Shown: piece by piece, positions 40,955 through 50,072 of the stretch
Layout of the letters: every line of letters begins with the position of its first letter
Numbering within the stretch: position 1 is the stretch's first letter
Made by a program: the position numbers and the translations under genes
From: JBFLYO01 sp040756745
GTDB taxonomy: Bacteria; Bacteroidota; Ignavibacteria; UBA10030; UBA6906
Reading direction: 5' to 3'
Assembly: GCA_040756745.1 (NCBI GenBank)
Contig: JBFLYO010000026.1
Coordinates: forward strand, 1 to 57,139
Length of the DNA: 57,139 nt
The notes under the pieces: model-generated
The model's database searches: none
What the model was told of the DNA's origin: nothing
The model's input: the letters and a program-made list of their open reading frames with translations, nothing else

Positions 40955-42469
40955 ATGCAAGTCACTATGACGGGAGGCATGGCGGGAGAAGAGCTGGATA
41001 AGCCGCGGTGTCATTGTGCGGTGTTTGGGGTGTTCGGGCATCCTGCGGCGGCGCAGATGACCTACTACGGACTCCTGGCCCAACAGCACCGCGGCCAAGA
41101 AGGATCGGGCATCGTGACCGCAGATGCCGACAAGGCCACCGGGAGGCACCGGTTCCATGTTCACAAGGATTTCGGTCTGGTCAACGACGTGTACCGCGAC
41201 GACCGCGTCCTGACCGAGACCCTCACCGGATCGATGGCCATCGGCCACAACCGCTATTCCACCGCCGGAGCAGCGGACAACAAATCGAACATCCAGCCCT
41301 TTACGGTTTCCTACAAAGGAGGCAATATCGCGATTGCCCACAACGGAAACCTTACCAATTTCCGCGATATTCGAAAGCGGCTCCAGGAAGAGGGGACAAT
41401 CTTCCAGACCACCTCGGATACCGAAGTCATCCTCCACCTCATCGCCCGGAGCAAGAAGGAACAACAGATCGATCAAATCCGCGACGCGCTTGCCCAGGTC
41501 CGTGGCGCGTTTTCCGTGGTCATTCTCACCGATACGGCATTGATCGCGGCACGCGACCACGCCGGCTTCCGCCCCCTCGCCCTCGGACGGAAAGGCGAGG
41601 CCTTCGTCGTGGCATCGGAGACCGTTGGCTTCGATATTATCGATGCCGAATACCTCCGGGATATTGAACCCGGGGAGCTCGTCGTGATCGACCGCGGCAG
41701 TCATGAGACCGGCAAGGTAACCTCGCTCCGGATCAGCGATCAACCGGTTCGACCCCATCACTGCATCTTCGAATACATTTACTTCTCCCGGCCCGACAGC
41801 CAGATCTTCGGACACAGCGTCGACAAGGTTCGGCGCAAGCTTGGCAAGAATCTCGCCCGCTCGCAGCCCGTCCACGCGAAAGACCCGAACGACAAGCTGA
41901 TCGTGATCAACGTCCCGGATTCGAGCAACACGGCAACCATGGGATATGTGCAGGCGACCAACAAGCTGGGTGGAAAGGCGAAGCTCGAAATCGGCCTGAT
42001 CCGGAGCCACTACATCGGCCGCACGTTTATTCAACCGAACCAGGATGTCCGGGAAAACAAGGTCAAAACGAAATTCAACATCGTCAAGGGGGTCCTGAAG
42101 GACAAAGTGGTGGTGATCGTGGACGATTCCATCGTCCGCGGCACAACCTCCAAGCAGCTCGTCCAGCTCGTGAAGCAGGCCGGTCCGAAGGAAGTGCATT
42201 TCCGCGTCACCGCTCCCCCCATCACCCATCCCTGTCAGTACGGGATGGACTTCCCCACGCCCGACGAACTGATCGCCAACCAATGCGGTCAGGATGTCGA
42301 GCGGATCGGCAGGGAGCTTGGCGTCGACAGCCTGGGGTACCTCAGCATTGGTGACATGCTCGATGCGGCCCCTCATGACAAGGGGGAGAATTACTGCACC
42401 GCATGCTTCAGCGGCAAATACCCCGTCCCCATCGACGCTCATCAATCCAAGGACGAGAATGAAGCGTGA
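40955..42469 (+). CDS. purF: Amidophosphoribosyltransferase
   Basis: The first committed step of purine synthesis (PRPP plus glutamine), 504 aa. The N-terminal glutaminase nucleophile is Cys21 in CAVFGVFGH, so the product starts with a propeptide of about 20 residues, as in the Bacillus type. The PRPP loop is VVIVDDSIVRGTTSKQLV (about residue 387-404). Four Fe-S cysteines are visible in PHHCIFE, HPCQYGMD and YCTACFSGKYP, so it is of the [4Fe-4S] type. ATGs at 40967 and 40979 are alternative starts. It overlaps pgsA by 11 nt. Confidence 0.95.
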   Translation: MQVTMTGGMAGEELDKPRCHCAVFGVFGHPAAAQMTYYGLLAQQHRGQEGSGIVTADADKATGRHRFHVHKDFGLVNDVYRDDRVLTETLTGSMAIGHNRYSTAGAADNKSNIQPFTVSYKGGNIAIAHNGNLTNFRDIRKRLQEEGTIFQTTSDTEVILHLIARSKKEQQIDQIRDALAQVRGAFSVVILTDTALIAARDHAGFRPLALGRKGEAFVVASETVGFDIIDAEYLRDIEPGELVVIDRGSHETGKVTSLRISDQPVRPHHCIFEYIYFSRPDSQIFGHSVDKVRRKLGKNLARSQPVHAKDPNDKLIVINVPDSSNTATMGYVQATNKLGGKAKLEIGLIRSHYIGRTFIQPNQDVRENKVKTKFNIVKGVLKDKVVVIVDDSIVRGTTSKQLVQLVKQAGPKEVHFRVTAPPITHPCQYGMDFPTPDELIANQCGQDVERIGRELGVDSLGYLSIGDMLDAAPHDKGENYCTACFSGKYPVPIDAHQSKDENEA

Positions 42470-43010
42470 GATCCTCACGATCTCCAATCTCCTCAGCATC
42501 ACACGCGCTCTACTTGTCATCCCCTTCGTTCTCGTCATGCTCCTTCCGGATTCCCCGCTCCGGGTGTGCGGTGCAGTGATCCTGGTGGTGGCGATGCTTA
42601 CCGACAGGTTTGATGGGATCCTTGCGAGGAAATATCATCAGGAGACGGAATGGGGGAGGATCCTCGACCCCCTGGCGGACAAGATCGGAATTGCCGCACT
42701 CGCGCTTGTTCTCCTCTGGCTGGGTGACATCCCTGTATGGTTTGTTGTGGCGCTCGTTGCACGCGATCTGCTCATTTTTGGCGGAGGGATGTATATCCGG
42801 TTCGCGCGTGGAGTGGTGCTTCCATCCAACACTGTGGGGAAATGGGCAGTCGGGGTAATCTCAGTGACCCTCTTCTTTCCTCTGGTCGGACTTCTGCCGG
42901 AAGTCCATGAATGGCTCTTGTGGATCAGCGCGCTCATGCTCCTTGTGTCGTTTGCCCTGTATTGTGCCCGGTTTGTATCGGTGATTACCACTCCACCCGG
43001 TCGTACGTGA
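42459..43010 (+). CDS. pgsA: CDP-diacylglycerol-glycerol-3-phosphate 3-phosphatidyltransferase
   Basis: A 183-aa inner-membrane enzyme making phosphatidylglycerol phosphate. The CDP-alcohol phosphotransferase motif is complete: D-RF-DG-IL-AR-KYHQETEW-G-RIL-D-PLA-D (about residues 48-76). It begins TISNLLSITRALLVIPF, as PgsA does, and has about five transmembrane helices. The ATG at 42459 lies inside the end of purF. A related alcohol as substrate cannot be fully excluded. Confidence 0.88.
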   Translation: MKREILTISNLLSITRALLVIPFVLVMLLPDSPLRVCGAVILVVAMLTDRFDGILARKYHQETEWGRILDPLADKIGIAALALVLLWLGDIPVWFVVALVARDLLIFGGGMYIRFARGVVLPSNTVGKWAVGVISVTLFFPLVGLLPEVHEWLLWISALMLLVSFALYCARFVSVITTPPGRT

Positions 43011-43017
43011 GTTCCCT

Positions 43018-43953
43018 GTGGCGATGTTCAACGGATTGGATAGGCTGAAGAGCACGCTCGCCCGCACCCGCGAGGGGATTGTGGGAAGGGTAGTGCGACT
43101 CGTGTCCGGTCGCTCGGCGATCGACGACGACCTCCTGGAGCAGCTCGAAGAAATCCTCATTGCTGCAGATGTGGGAACGGGTGTCTCCATGGAGATCATC
43201 GGAGCAATCAGGGAGCGTGTGCGCAACGAAGGGCGGACAGCCGCCGGCGACGTGCTGGCGATGCTCAAAGAGGAAGTCCGCGTACGTCTTCAGGGGGACG
43301 GAAACACCTCCATGGCTTCCAGTGCAGCCGGCGGTGCGCTGCCGTATGTGATCATGGTGGTTGGTATCAACGGCGCCGGAAAGACGACGACGATCGGCAA
43401 GCTCGCTCACCGGTACGTGCGCGATGGGAGAAAGGTAGTGCTTGCGGCGGCCGACACGTTCCGTGCGGCAGCAAATGAGCAGCTCGAGATCTGGGCACAG
43501 CGGGCTGGCGCCGATCTGATCCGTCAGTCGCGCGGTTCCGATCCTGCGGCTGTCGCGTTTGACGCTGTGGCCGCCGGGACGGCACGAGGCGCCGATGTGG
43601 TGATTATCGACACCGCCGGCCGCCTCCATACAAAGGTGAATCTGATGGAGGAATTGAAGAAGATCCGAAGAGTGATCCAGAAGAATCACCCCGAGGCACC
43701 GCATGAGGTGCTCCTCGTTCTGGACGCCTCGACCGGACAGAACGGGCTCCAGCAGGCACGGCAATTCGGAGGCGCGGTCGGCGTGACGGGCATCGTGCTT
43801 ACAAAACTCGATGGGACGGCGAAAGGAGGGATCGTTCTTGCCATTGCCCGCGAACTCAACCTTCCGGTGAAGTACATCGGCGTCGGGGAGGCCATCGACG
43901 ACCTCGAGCCGTTTGACCAGACCGCTTTCGTGGAGGCAATGTTCGCCTCATGA
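43018..43953 (+). CDS. ftsY: Signal recognition particle receptor FtsY
   Basis: The SRP receptor GTPase, 311 aa. It consists of the N and G domains only, lacking the long acidic A domain of E. coli FtsY. Motifs: GINGAGKTTTIGKLAHRY (G1, about residue 118), AADTFRAAANEQLE, DTAGRLHTKVNLMEELKKI (G3), LVLDASTGQNGLQQARQF and LTKLDGTAKGG (G4), then PVKYIGVGEAIDDLEPFD. It starts at GTG; the ATG two codons later is possible. mutL overlaps its stop by 4 nt. Confidence 0.96.
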   Translation: MAMFNGLDRLKSTLARTREGIVGRVVRLVSGRSAIDDDLLEQLEEILIAADVGTGVSMEIIGAIRERVRNEGRTAAGDVLAMLKEEVRVRLQGDGNTSMASSAAGGALPYVIMVVGINGAGKTTTIGKLAHRYVRDGRKVVLAAADTFRAAANEQLEIWAQRAGADLIRQSRGSDPAAVAFDAVAAGTARGADVVIIDTAGRLHTKVNLMEELKKIRRVIQKNHPEAPHEVLLVLDASTGQNGLQQARQFGGAVGVTGIVLTKLDGTAKGGIVLAIARELNLPVKYIGVGEAIDDLEPFDQTAFVEAMFAS

Positions 43954-45821
43954 TCTCCCGCAAAATCAGCGTCCTTCCGGACCATATTGCCAACAAGATC
44001 GCCGCAGGGGAGGTCATTCAACGGCCGGAATCGGTCGTCAAGGAGCTGCTCGAGAACTCGCTCGATGCGGGAGCAACGTCGGTGCTCGTGGTCGTCAAGG
44101 AGGGGGGAAGCAAGCTGGTGCAGGTGACCGACGACGGTTGCGGGATGGACGAGCAGGATGCGGTGGCATCGTTCTTACGACATGCGACGAGCAAGATCGG
44201 GAGCTACGAGGACCTCGAGGAGATCCGCACCTACGGCTTCCGGGGCGAGGCGCTGGCATCGATCGCTGCCGTCGCCCACGTGACCATGAAAACCCGTCGA
44301 AACGAGGACGACACTGCGGTGGTGGTGAAGATCGACGGAGGCGGGGAGCCGCGGGTGTCGCGCGAAGGGAGAGAACCGGGGACGACCGTCCTGGTGCAGA
44401 ACCTCTTTTATAACGTACCGGCCCGGAGGAAGTTCCTCAAGAGCCCGACCACGGAATTTCGGCACGTGTACGACGTGGTGCATCGCGTGGCCATCAGCAT
44501 GCCGGAGATCGCGATCCAGTTCATCAGCGACGATGAAACCGTCTTCGACCTGAAACCTGCGCCGCTCCCCCGCCGCCTTGAAGAAGTGTTCGGCGAACGG
44601 TTGTTCGAGGGGATGATCCCCGTGGAGGAGGACCATGAAGGTATTACGGTGCGCGGCTATATCGGGAAACCGGCGTTCGGCCAGCGAACCCGCCAGCAGC
44701 AGTATCTCTTCCTCAACCGCCGCTTCATCGTCAACCGAAATATCAACCACGCGGTGTACTCTGCGTACGAGCACCTTTTGACGAAGGGGACGTTCCCGTT
44801 CTTTCTCCTGTTTTTGTCGATCGATCCTCGTCGCGTGGACGTGAACGTGCATCCCTCCAAGATGGAAGCGAAGTTCGACGATGAACAGTCGCTCTACCGG
44901 ATGCTTTCAGCGCTGACGCGGCGCCATCTGGGGAGCGCCGCCGCGTTTCCGGCAGCAACAATGCAGGAGGGGGGCGTCGAGCCCGGAACGGTCGGGCTTC
45001 GGTTCACTGCCCGTCAACACGACTGGCCGGGGAAAGAAGTCAGTGGCGGGGAATGGTCCTTCCCGGATCGCTCGCTGGTCGATACCCGGACGGGAGAGAT
45101 CTTTCCCAACGCGCCGCGGACTGGCTGGGACGGTGCGGCTGTCGCGGGCTCACTGCTCGGACCCGAGGACACAGTGACCTCCGCACCGGAGAGCGATGCC
45201 TCTGCACCCGCGACGCTGCCTCATGACGCGACGCGGCTGGAGCCGGGGACCGGCGCGCTCATCTGGCAGCTTCACAACAAGTATATCCTCTCGCAGATTC
45301 GAAACGGCCTTCTCATCGTCGATCAGCACGTGGCACATGAGCGAGTCCTCTATGAACGGGCGATGGAGCGATACGCCGGCGGCGTCCGCACAGTTCAACA
45401 GCTGCTCTTCCCCCGAACGATTCAACTCAATGCCGGAGACTACGCGCTCCTCGCTGAGCTGCTCCCGCATTTTAACCTGCTGGGGTTCGACATAAAACCA
45501 TTCGGCAAGAATACCGTCGTTGTCGAAGGCGTTCCCCCCGACGTCCGTGCAGGTGGGGAGGAGCGACTCGTGGAAGAGGTGCTCGGGTTGTACAAAGAGT
45601 ACCGTCAGCATTCTCCGCTCGATGTGCGTGAGAACCTCGCAAAATCCTATTCCTGCAGATCAGCCATCAAGGCCGGCGATGCGTTGAGCGAACAGGAAAT
45701 GCGTTCACTCATCGATCAGTTATTCGCTACGCGCATGCCCTATGTTTGTCCTCATGGCCGCCCGATTGTGATGCGGATCTCGATCGAGGAACTTGATCGA
45801 AGGTTTGGGCGGACGTCTTGA
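43950..45821 (+). CDS. mutL: DNA mismatch repair protein MutL
   Basis: A 623-aa GHKL ATPase with N-terminal motifs IAAGEVIQRPESVVKELLENSLDAGAT, VTDDGCGMDEQDA and TYGFRGEALASIAAVA. A variable linker (about 330-425) precedes the dimerisation/endonuclease domain. That domain carries DQHVAHERVLYE (the DQHAxxExxxxE endonuclease motif with Ala replaced by Val), SCRSAIKAGDALS and CPHGRP. It is thus probably a nicking-type MutL, as in bacteria without MutH. It overlaps ftsY by 4 nt. Confidence 0.95.
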   Translation: MISRKISVLPDHIANKIAAGEVIQRPESVVKELLENSLDAGATSVLVVVKEGGSKLVQVTDDGCGMDEQDAVASFLRHATSKIGSYEDLEEIRTYGFRGEALASIAAVAHVTMKTRRNEDDTAVVVKIDGGGEPRVSREGREPGTTVLVQNLFYNVPARRKFLKSPTTEFRHVYDVVHRVAISMPEIAIQFISDDETVFDLKPAPLPRRLEEVFGERLFEGMIPVEEDHEGITVRGYIGKPAFGQRTRQQQYLFLNRRFIVNRNINHAVYSAYEHLLTKGTFPFFLLFLSIDPRRVDVNVHPSKMEAKFDDEQSLYRMLSALTRRHLGSAAAFPAATMQEGGVEPGTVGLRFTARQHDWPGKEVSGGEWSFPDRSLVDTRTGEIFPNAPRTGWDGAAVAGSLLGPEDTVTSAPESDASAPATLPHDATRLEPGTGALIWQLHNKYILSQIRNGLLIVDQHVAHERVLYERAMERYAGGVRTVQQLLFPRTIQLNAGDYALLAELLPHFNLLGFDIKPFGKNTVVVEGVPPDVRAGGEERLVEEVLGLYKEYRQHSPLDVRENLAKSYSCRSAIKAGDALSEQEMRSLIDQLFATRMPYVCPHGRPIVMRISIEELDRRFGRTS

Positions 45822-45846
45822 AAGAAAGCGCGAGATTGCCGAAATT
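45818..45846 (+). promoter_or_regulatory. Possible promoter of the acyl-CoA mutase gene
   Basis: TTGAAA (45818-45823) across the mutL stop, a 17-bp spacer and GAAATT (45841-45846). The -10 is a weak match; the spacing is the same as in the other promoters. Confidence 0.35.
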
Positions 45847-45897
45847 GTTCTGATGAGTGCACGTCGCCTTCACATATCTCCTGGGGGGGGCTGAGAG

Positions 45898-47550
45898 ATG
45901 ACCAAGAACGGATCGCGCGAGAGGGAGGCATGGCAGAAGCGCGCTGCGGCGTCGCCACAGCGGGAGGTCAAATTCACGACCGTCAGCGGTGAGCCGGTCG
46001 GTATCCTCTATACGCCAGATGACATCGCCGCCGTCAATTACCTCACCGAGATCGGTTTCCCCGGCGAATACCCGTACACCCGCGGCATCCACCACACGAT
46101 GTACCGTGGCAAGCTCTGGACGATGAGGCAGTTTGCCGGGTTCGGCACGCCGGAAGACACCAATGCACGCTACCATTACCTCTTAGGACACGGCCAGACC
46201 GGGCTCTCGGTGGCGTTCGATCTCCCGACACTGATGGGAAGGGATGCTGATGATCCGATGTCGGTCGGCGAGGTCGGTATCTGCGGGGTTTCGGTTAGCT
46301 CGCTTGCCGACATGGAGATCCTCTTCCGCGGTATCTCGCTCAAGGATGTCTCCACCTCGATGACAATCAACGCCCCGGCGGCAATGGTGCTTGCCTTCTA
46401 CGTTGCAGTGGCGGAGAAGCAGGGCGCGATGCCACGAGATCTCCGCGGGACGATTCAGGCCGACATTCTGAAAGAATACATTGCGCAAAAGGAGTGGATC
46501 TATCCCCCCCGCCCCTCGATGCGGATCATCGCCGACATGATCGAGTATTGCTCGACGGAGATGCCGCAATGGAACCCGATCTCGGTGAGCGGGTATCATA
46601 TCCGGGAAGCAGGATCGACGGCGGCACAGGAGCTTGCCTTCACGCTTGCCGACGGGTTCGCCTACGTGGAGGCCTGCCTTGATCGCGGTATGTCGGTGGA
46701 TGATTTTGCCCCGCGGCTTTCTTTCTTCTTCAATTCTCATCTCGATTTCTTTGAGGAGATCGCCAAGTTCCGCGCTGCGCGTCGAATCTGGGCGAAGCGG
46801 ATGAAGAACAAATACGGCGCGAAGAATCCCCGCTCCTTGACGCTTCGCTTTCACACGCAGACTGCCGGTTGCACCCTCACTGCGCAACAACCCGAAAACA
46901 ACATCGTGCGTACCGCCTTTCAGGCGCTTGCGGGGGTCCTGGGGGGCACGCAATCGCTCCATACGAACTCAATGGATGAAACCCTCGCCCTTCCCTCCGA
47001 GAAGGCGGTGAAGATCGCCCTTCGGACGCAACAGATCATCGCGTATGAGACGGGTGTCGCCAACACGATCGATCCGCTCGGGGGGAGCTATTTTGTTGAG
47101 TCACTCACCGATTCCATGGAAGAGGCCGCGGAAGCCTATTTCGAACGGATTGACGCGCTCGGCGGTGTGATTCCTGCCATCGAAGCGGGGTTCTTCCAGC
47201 GCGAAATCGCCGAGGCTGCGTACCGCTACCAGGTCGAGTTGGACGCGAAAGAGAAGATCATCGTCGGCGTGAACGAGTTCGTTGAGGATGATGAACAGAT
47301 CGAGATTCCGATCCTTGAGATTTCGCCCGAGGTCGAACGAACGCAACGCGCGCGCACTGCGGCCCTCCGCACCTCGCGTAGCGGCGAAGGCGTCGCGCGG
47401 ATGCTGGACGATCTCCGTCGTGCCGCTGCTGATGGCGAGAATCTTATGCCCAAGCTGCTCGCATGCACACGTGCATACGCGACGCTCGGGGAGATGTGCG
47501 CAGTGTTGGCGGAGGTGTTTGGGGTGCATGAAGAAGCCGCTGTGTTTTAG
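45898..47550 (+). CDS. Acyl-CoA mutase large subunit (methylmalonyl-CoA mutase family)
   Basis: A 550-aa protein with the TIM-barrel substrate domain of B12-dependent acyl-CoA mutases, without the C-terminal cobalamin-binding domain. That domain must come from a separate small subunit, not found here. Motifs: YPYTRGIHHTMYRGKLWTMRQFAGFGT (about 58-84), GQTGLSVAFDLPTLMG, GTIQADILKEYIAQKEWIYPPRPSMR, SISGYHI-like (SVSGYHIREAGST), FHTQTAGCTLTAQQPENN and TQSLHTNSMDE. Phe79 replaces the Tyr89 of P. shermanii methylmalonyl-CoA mutase, while Arg209 (R207) is kept. Isobutyryl-CoA mutase has Phe and Gln there, so substrate is uncertain. It links to the B12 uptake genes at the window start. Confidence 0.88.
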   Translation: MTKNGSREREAWQKRAAASPQREVKFTTVSGEPVGILYTPDDIAAVNYLTEIGFPGEYPYTRGIHHTMYRGKLWTMRQFAGFGTPEDTNARYHYLLGHGQTGLSVAFDLPTLMGRDADDPMSVGEVGICGVSVSSLADMEILFRGISLKDVSTSMTINAPAAMVLAFYVAVAEKQGAMPRDLRGTIQADILKEYIAQKEWIYPPRPSMRIIADMIEYCSTEMPQWNPISVSGYHIREAGSTAAQELAFTLADGFAYVEACLDRGMSVDDFAPRLSFFFNSHLDFFEEIAKFRAARRIWAKRMKNKYGAKNPRSLTLRFHTQTAGCTLTAQQPENNIVRTAFQALAGVLGGTQSLHTNSMDETLALPSEKAVKIALRTQQIIAYETGVANTIDPLGGSYFVESLTDSMEEAAEAYFERIDALGGVIPAIEAGFFQREIAEAAYRYQVELDAKEKIIVGVNEFVEDDEQIEIPILEISPEVERTQRARTAALRTSRSGEGVARMLDDLRRAAADGENLMPKLLACTRAYATLGEMCAVLAEVFGVHEEAAVF

Positions 47551-47555
47551 CTTGG

Positions 47556-47673
47556 AGTAGTCGGAAATCAGTAGTCAGAAGTCAGTAATCAGAACTCAGA
47601 GAGCTGAAGACGAGAAGGCAATGCACCATCTTTCTGACTTCTGATTTCTGACTACTGATTACTGACTTCTCTC
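47556..47673. repeat. Heptamer repeats in inverted array
   Basis: The left arm (47556-47602) is a run of about six heptamers of the form RTCAGWA (ATCAGTA, GTCAGAA, GTCAGTA, ATCAGAA). The right arm (47630-47673) is the complement (TTCTGAC, TTCTGAT, TACTGAT, TACTGAC). The two arms can form a long imperfect hairpin with a 27-nt loop. It fills most of the gap between the mutase and DUF362 genes. Confidence 0.85.
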
Positions 47674-47712
47674 GGCCACATGCGCCACAACATTGCATTA
47701 TCCTGATCGCTT

Positions 47713-48834
47713 ATGCCCAAAGCCCGCGTCGCCGTTCTCAAGACAACACCCGAGACAGTACTGCAGGATTACGCCCATCTGGCAGAACTCGCCGGCGTGG
47801 CGACTGCGCTCAGGCGTGGGGTGCCGACGATTCTGAAGGACAACCTCTCCTGGCATTTTCCTTTCCCGGCGGCAAATACGACGCCCTGGCAGCTTGAAGG
47901 CGCCATCCGCACGCTCCGGCAGGAGGGTTTTACTGATCTTGCGTGCGTGCAGAACAAGACCGTGGTGACCGATGCGTTCAAGGGAGAGGACCTGAACAAC
48001 TATACGCCGATCTTCCGGGAATATGGTATCCCAGTGCTCTTCAACTTCCGCGAAGAGGACATGAAGTGGGTTGAATACCGGCCAAAAGCCCGGATGCGCG
48101 TCCTCGCCGATATCTATCCTGAAGGCATCCGGATCCCTGATTACTTCATCGGGAAAAACATCGTGCATCTCCCCACGATGAAGTGCCATATCTATACCGG
48201 CACCACGGGGGCAATGAAGAACGCCTTCGGCGGGCTCCTCAACACGAAGCGGCATTACACACATTCGTGGATCCATGAGACGCTCGTCGACCTCCTCGCC
48301 ATTCAGAAGGAGATCCACGCGGGACTCTTTGCGATGATGGACGGAACCACGGCAGGCAATGGTCCGGGGCCGAGAACCATGTTCCCCGTGGTGAAGAACG
48401 TTATCCTCGCGAGCGCAGACCAGGTCGCCATCGATGCGGTCGCCGCGAAGATGATGGGCTTCGATCCGCTTGCGATTCCCTATATCAAGATCGCTCATGA
48501 CGACGGGCTCGGCGTGGGGGATGTTCGAGACATCGACGTCGTGGGGACGGATATCTCCGGGGAGTCCTGGGGGTTCACCGTTGGCAACAACGGCGTCAGC
48601 CGGTTCGGCAACCTGGCCTGGTTCGGCCCGCTCAAGGGGATGCAAAAGATCTTCTTCCGCACCCCGCTCGTGCATGCGTTCATCTTCGGGTCCGAAGCGT
48701 ATCACGACTACTATCGCTGGACGTTCAAAGACGCGAAGGTGTTCCGGCAGTGGCGTGCTGAGACTCACTGGGGGAAACTCTTCCAACAGTACGAGGGTCG
48801 CCGGACAACGGTGCCTGCAGGCGTCGCCGCATGA
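47713..48834 (+). CDS. DUF362 domain protein
   Basis: A 373-aa protein of the DUF362 family, whose function is not established. The family region has VPTILKDNLSWHFPFPAANTTPWQLEGAIRTL, IVHLPTMKCHIYTGTTGAMKNAFGGLLNTKRHYTHSWIHETLVDL (about residues 155-200) and VNLASADQVAIDAVAAKMMGFDP-like (ILASADQVAIDAVAAKMMGFDP). No ferredoxin-type CxxCxxC cluster, found in some relatives, is present. Its stop overlaps the EamA transporter start by 4 nt, so the two may work together. Confidence 0.85.
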   Translation: MPKARVAVLKTTPETVLQDYAHLAELAGVATALRRGVPTILKDNLSWHFPFPAANTTPWQLEGAIRTLRQEGFTDLACVQNKTVVTDAFKGEDLNNYTPIFREYGIPVLFNFREEDMKWVEYRPKARMRVLADIYPEGIRIPDYFIGKNIVHLPTMKCHIYTGTTGAMKNAFGGLLNTKRHYTHSWIHETLVDLLAIQKEIHAGLFAMMDGTTAGNGPGPRTMFPVVKNVILASADQVAIDAVAAKMMGFDPLAIPYIKIAHDDGLGVGDVRDIDVVGTDISGESWGFTVGNNGVSRFGNLAWFGPLKGMQKIFFRTPLVHAFIFGSEAYHDYYRWTFKDAKVFRQWRAETHWGKLFQQYEGRRTTVPAGVAA

Positions 48835-49721
48835 CCGCAAAGACCCGCGCGGAGGGGATTCTCCTGGGGATGACGCTGATCTGGGGGAGCACGTTTGCGA
48901 TCGGCAAGATCGTCCTAGACGAAATCTCTCCACTCGGGATGATCGCCGTACGCTTCCTGCTTGCCACGCTGATCCTTCTCGCCGTTGCGTACCGTTCCAT
49001 CTTCCCGCTGAAGGCAAACCAGGTACTCAAGGGAGTGATCCTCGGCCTCTTCCTGTTCGGCGGCTTCGTTGTGCAGACGATCGGGCTGACTATCACCACT
49101 GCCTCCAAGTCGGCCTTTATCACCGGGATGATGGTCGTCTTCGTCCCGCTGCTTCAGATCGTCGTCGAACGCAGGGCGCCGAAGCTGGGGAACCTGTTTG
49201 GGGTAATCATCGTTTCGGTGGGGCTTTGGTTTCTCACGTCGCCTTCGGGCTCGTCGTTCAACATAGGCGACGCCCTGACCCTGGCCTGTGCCCTCCTCTT
49301 TGGCGTCTACATCGTCTATCTCGACGTCGTCTCACACGACATGAATGCGGCGCAGCTCACCTTCCTTCAGGTCACCACAAACGCCCTGCTCGCCGGTGCA
49401 GGGATGGTGGCTTTTGAAGGTGTGCCCCACGGTCTGTCATTGGGTGCCGCCGGAGGATTGCTTTATCTGACGGTGTGTGCAACTCTCCTGACCACGTTTC
49501 TCCAATCGAGATACCAGAAGGACACGACGCCGACGCGCGCGGCGATCATCTTTACCATCGAGCCGGTGTTTGCCGCCATCCTTGCGGCGATGATCCTTGA
49601 TGAGCGTCTCGGGTGGGCGGGCATGGGGGGTGGAGCGTTGATCGTTCTGGGCGTGCTCGTGTCGGAGTTGTCCGACAACATCCCGATTCTCAACCGGTCG
49701 TTCGAATTCACCGAATCTTGA
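48831..49721 (+). CDS. EamA-family (DMT) transporter
   Basis: A 296-aa membrane protein with ten transmembrane helices in two EamA repeats of five. The first repeat begins GILLGMTLIWGSTFAIGKIVLDEISPLGMIAVRFLLATLIL; the second has FTIEPVFAAILAAMILDERLGWAGMGGGALIVLGVLVSEL, the usual EamA signature. It probably exports a metabolite; the substrate is not predictable. It is coupled to the DUF362 gene upstream. Confidence 0.9.
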   Translation: MTAKTRAEGILLGMTLIWGSTFAIGKIVLDEISPLGMIAVRFLLATLILLAVAYRSIFPLKANQVLKGVILGLFLFGGFVVQTIGLTITTASKSAFITGMMVVFVPLLQIVVERRAPKLGNLFGVIIVSVGLWFLTSPSGSSFNIGDALTLACALLFGVYIVYLDVVSHDMNAAQLTFLQVTTNALLAGAGMVAFEGVPHGLSLGAAGGLLYLTVCATLLTTFLQSRYQKDTTPTRAAIIFTIEPVFAAILAAMILDERLGWAGMGGGALIVLGVLVSELSDNIPILNRSFEFTES

Positions 49722-49748
49722 TTTTCGCCCCACGCCGCCGTATCATAG
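49718..49748 (+). promoter_or_regulatory. Promoter of the acyP-ispF-dedA-PAP2-lnt-ltaA unit
   Basis: TTGATT (49718-49723), a 17-bp spacer and TATCAT (49741-49746). It overlaps the stop codon of the EamA gene. Confidence 0.55.
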
Positions 49749-49773
49749 ACGGTCACGGCCGTCCCGACCGTTC

Positions 49774-50058
49774 ATGAACGCGATGGAAGCCGCCGTCCAC
49801 ATCATCATTTCGGGTCTTGTGCAGGGAGTCGGGTACCGCTGGTATGCCGCACGGCGGGCCGAGGCACTGGGGGTCACCGGCTTCGTCCGCAACGCATACG
49901 ACGGCACCGTGGAAGTGGAAGCGCACGGCGACCGGTCCCTGCTGGAGGAGCTGATTCACGATCTGAAGATCGGTCCCCGCTCTGCGCACGTCAACGACCT
50001 GAAAGTTGAGTGGCGGGAGCCGGACCCCGCGGCCTTCACACGATTCGAGATTCGATAA
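49774..50058 (+). CDS. Acylphosphatase
   Basis: A 94-aa enzyme hydrolysing acyl phosphates. The signature SGLVQGVGYRWYAARRAEALGVTGFVRNAYDGTVEVEAHG holds the catalytic Arg (in GYRWY) and Asn (in VRNAYDG). It starts at ATG 49774; the ATG at 49783 is also possible. First gene after the promoter at 49718; ispF follows after 14 nt. Confidence 0.92.
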   Translation: MNAMEAAVHIIISGLVQGVGYRWYAARRAEALGVTGFVRNAYDGTVEVEAHGDRSLLEELIHDLKIGPRSAHVNDLKVEWREPDPAAFTRFEIR

Positions 50059-50072
50059 TACCTGCGAACTCT

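Noticed and set aside
40952..42538. Long minus-strand open frame opposite purF (528 codons)
   Set aside because: Antisense shadow; the purF frame has all catalytic motifs.
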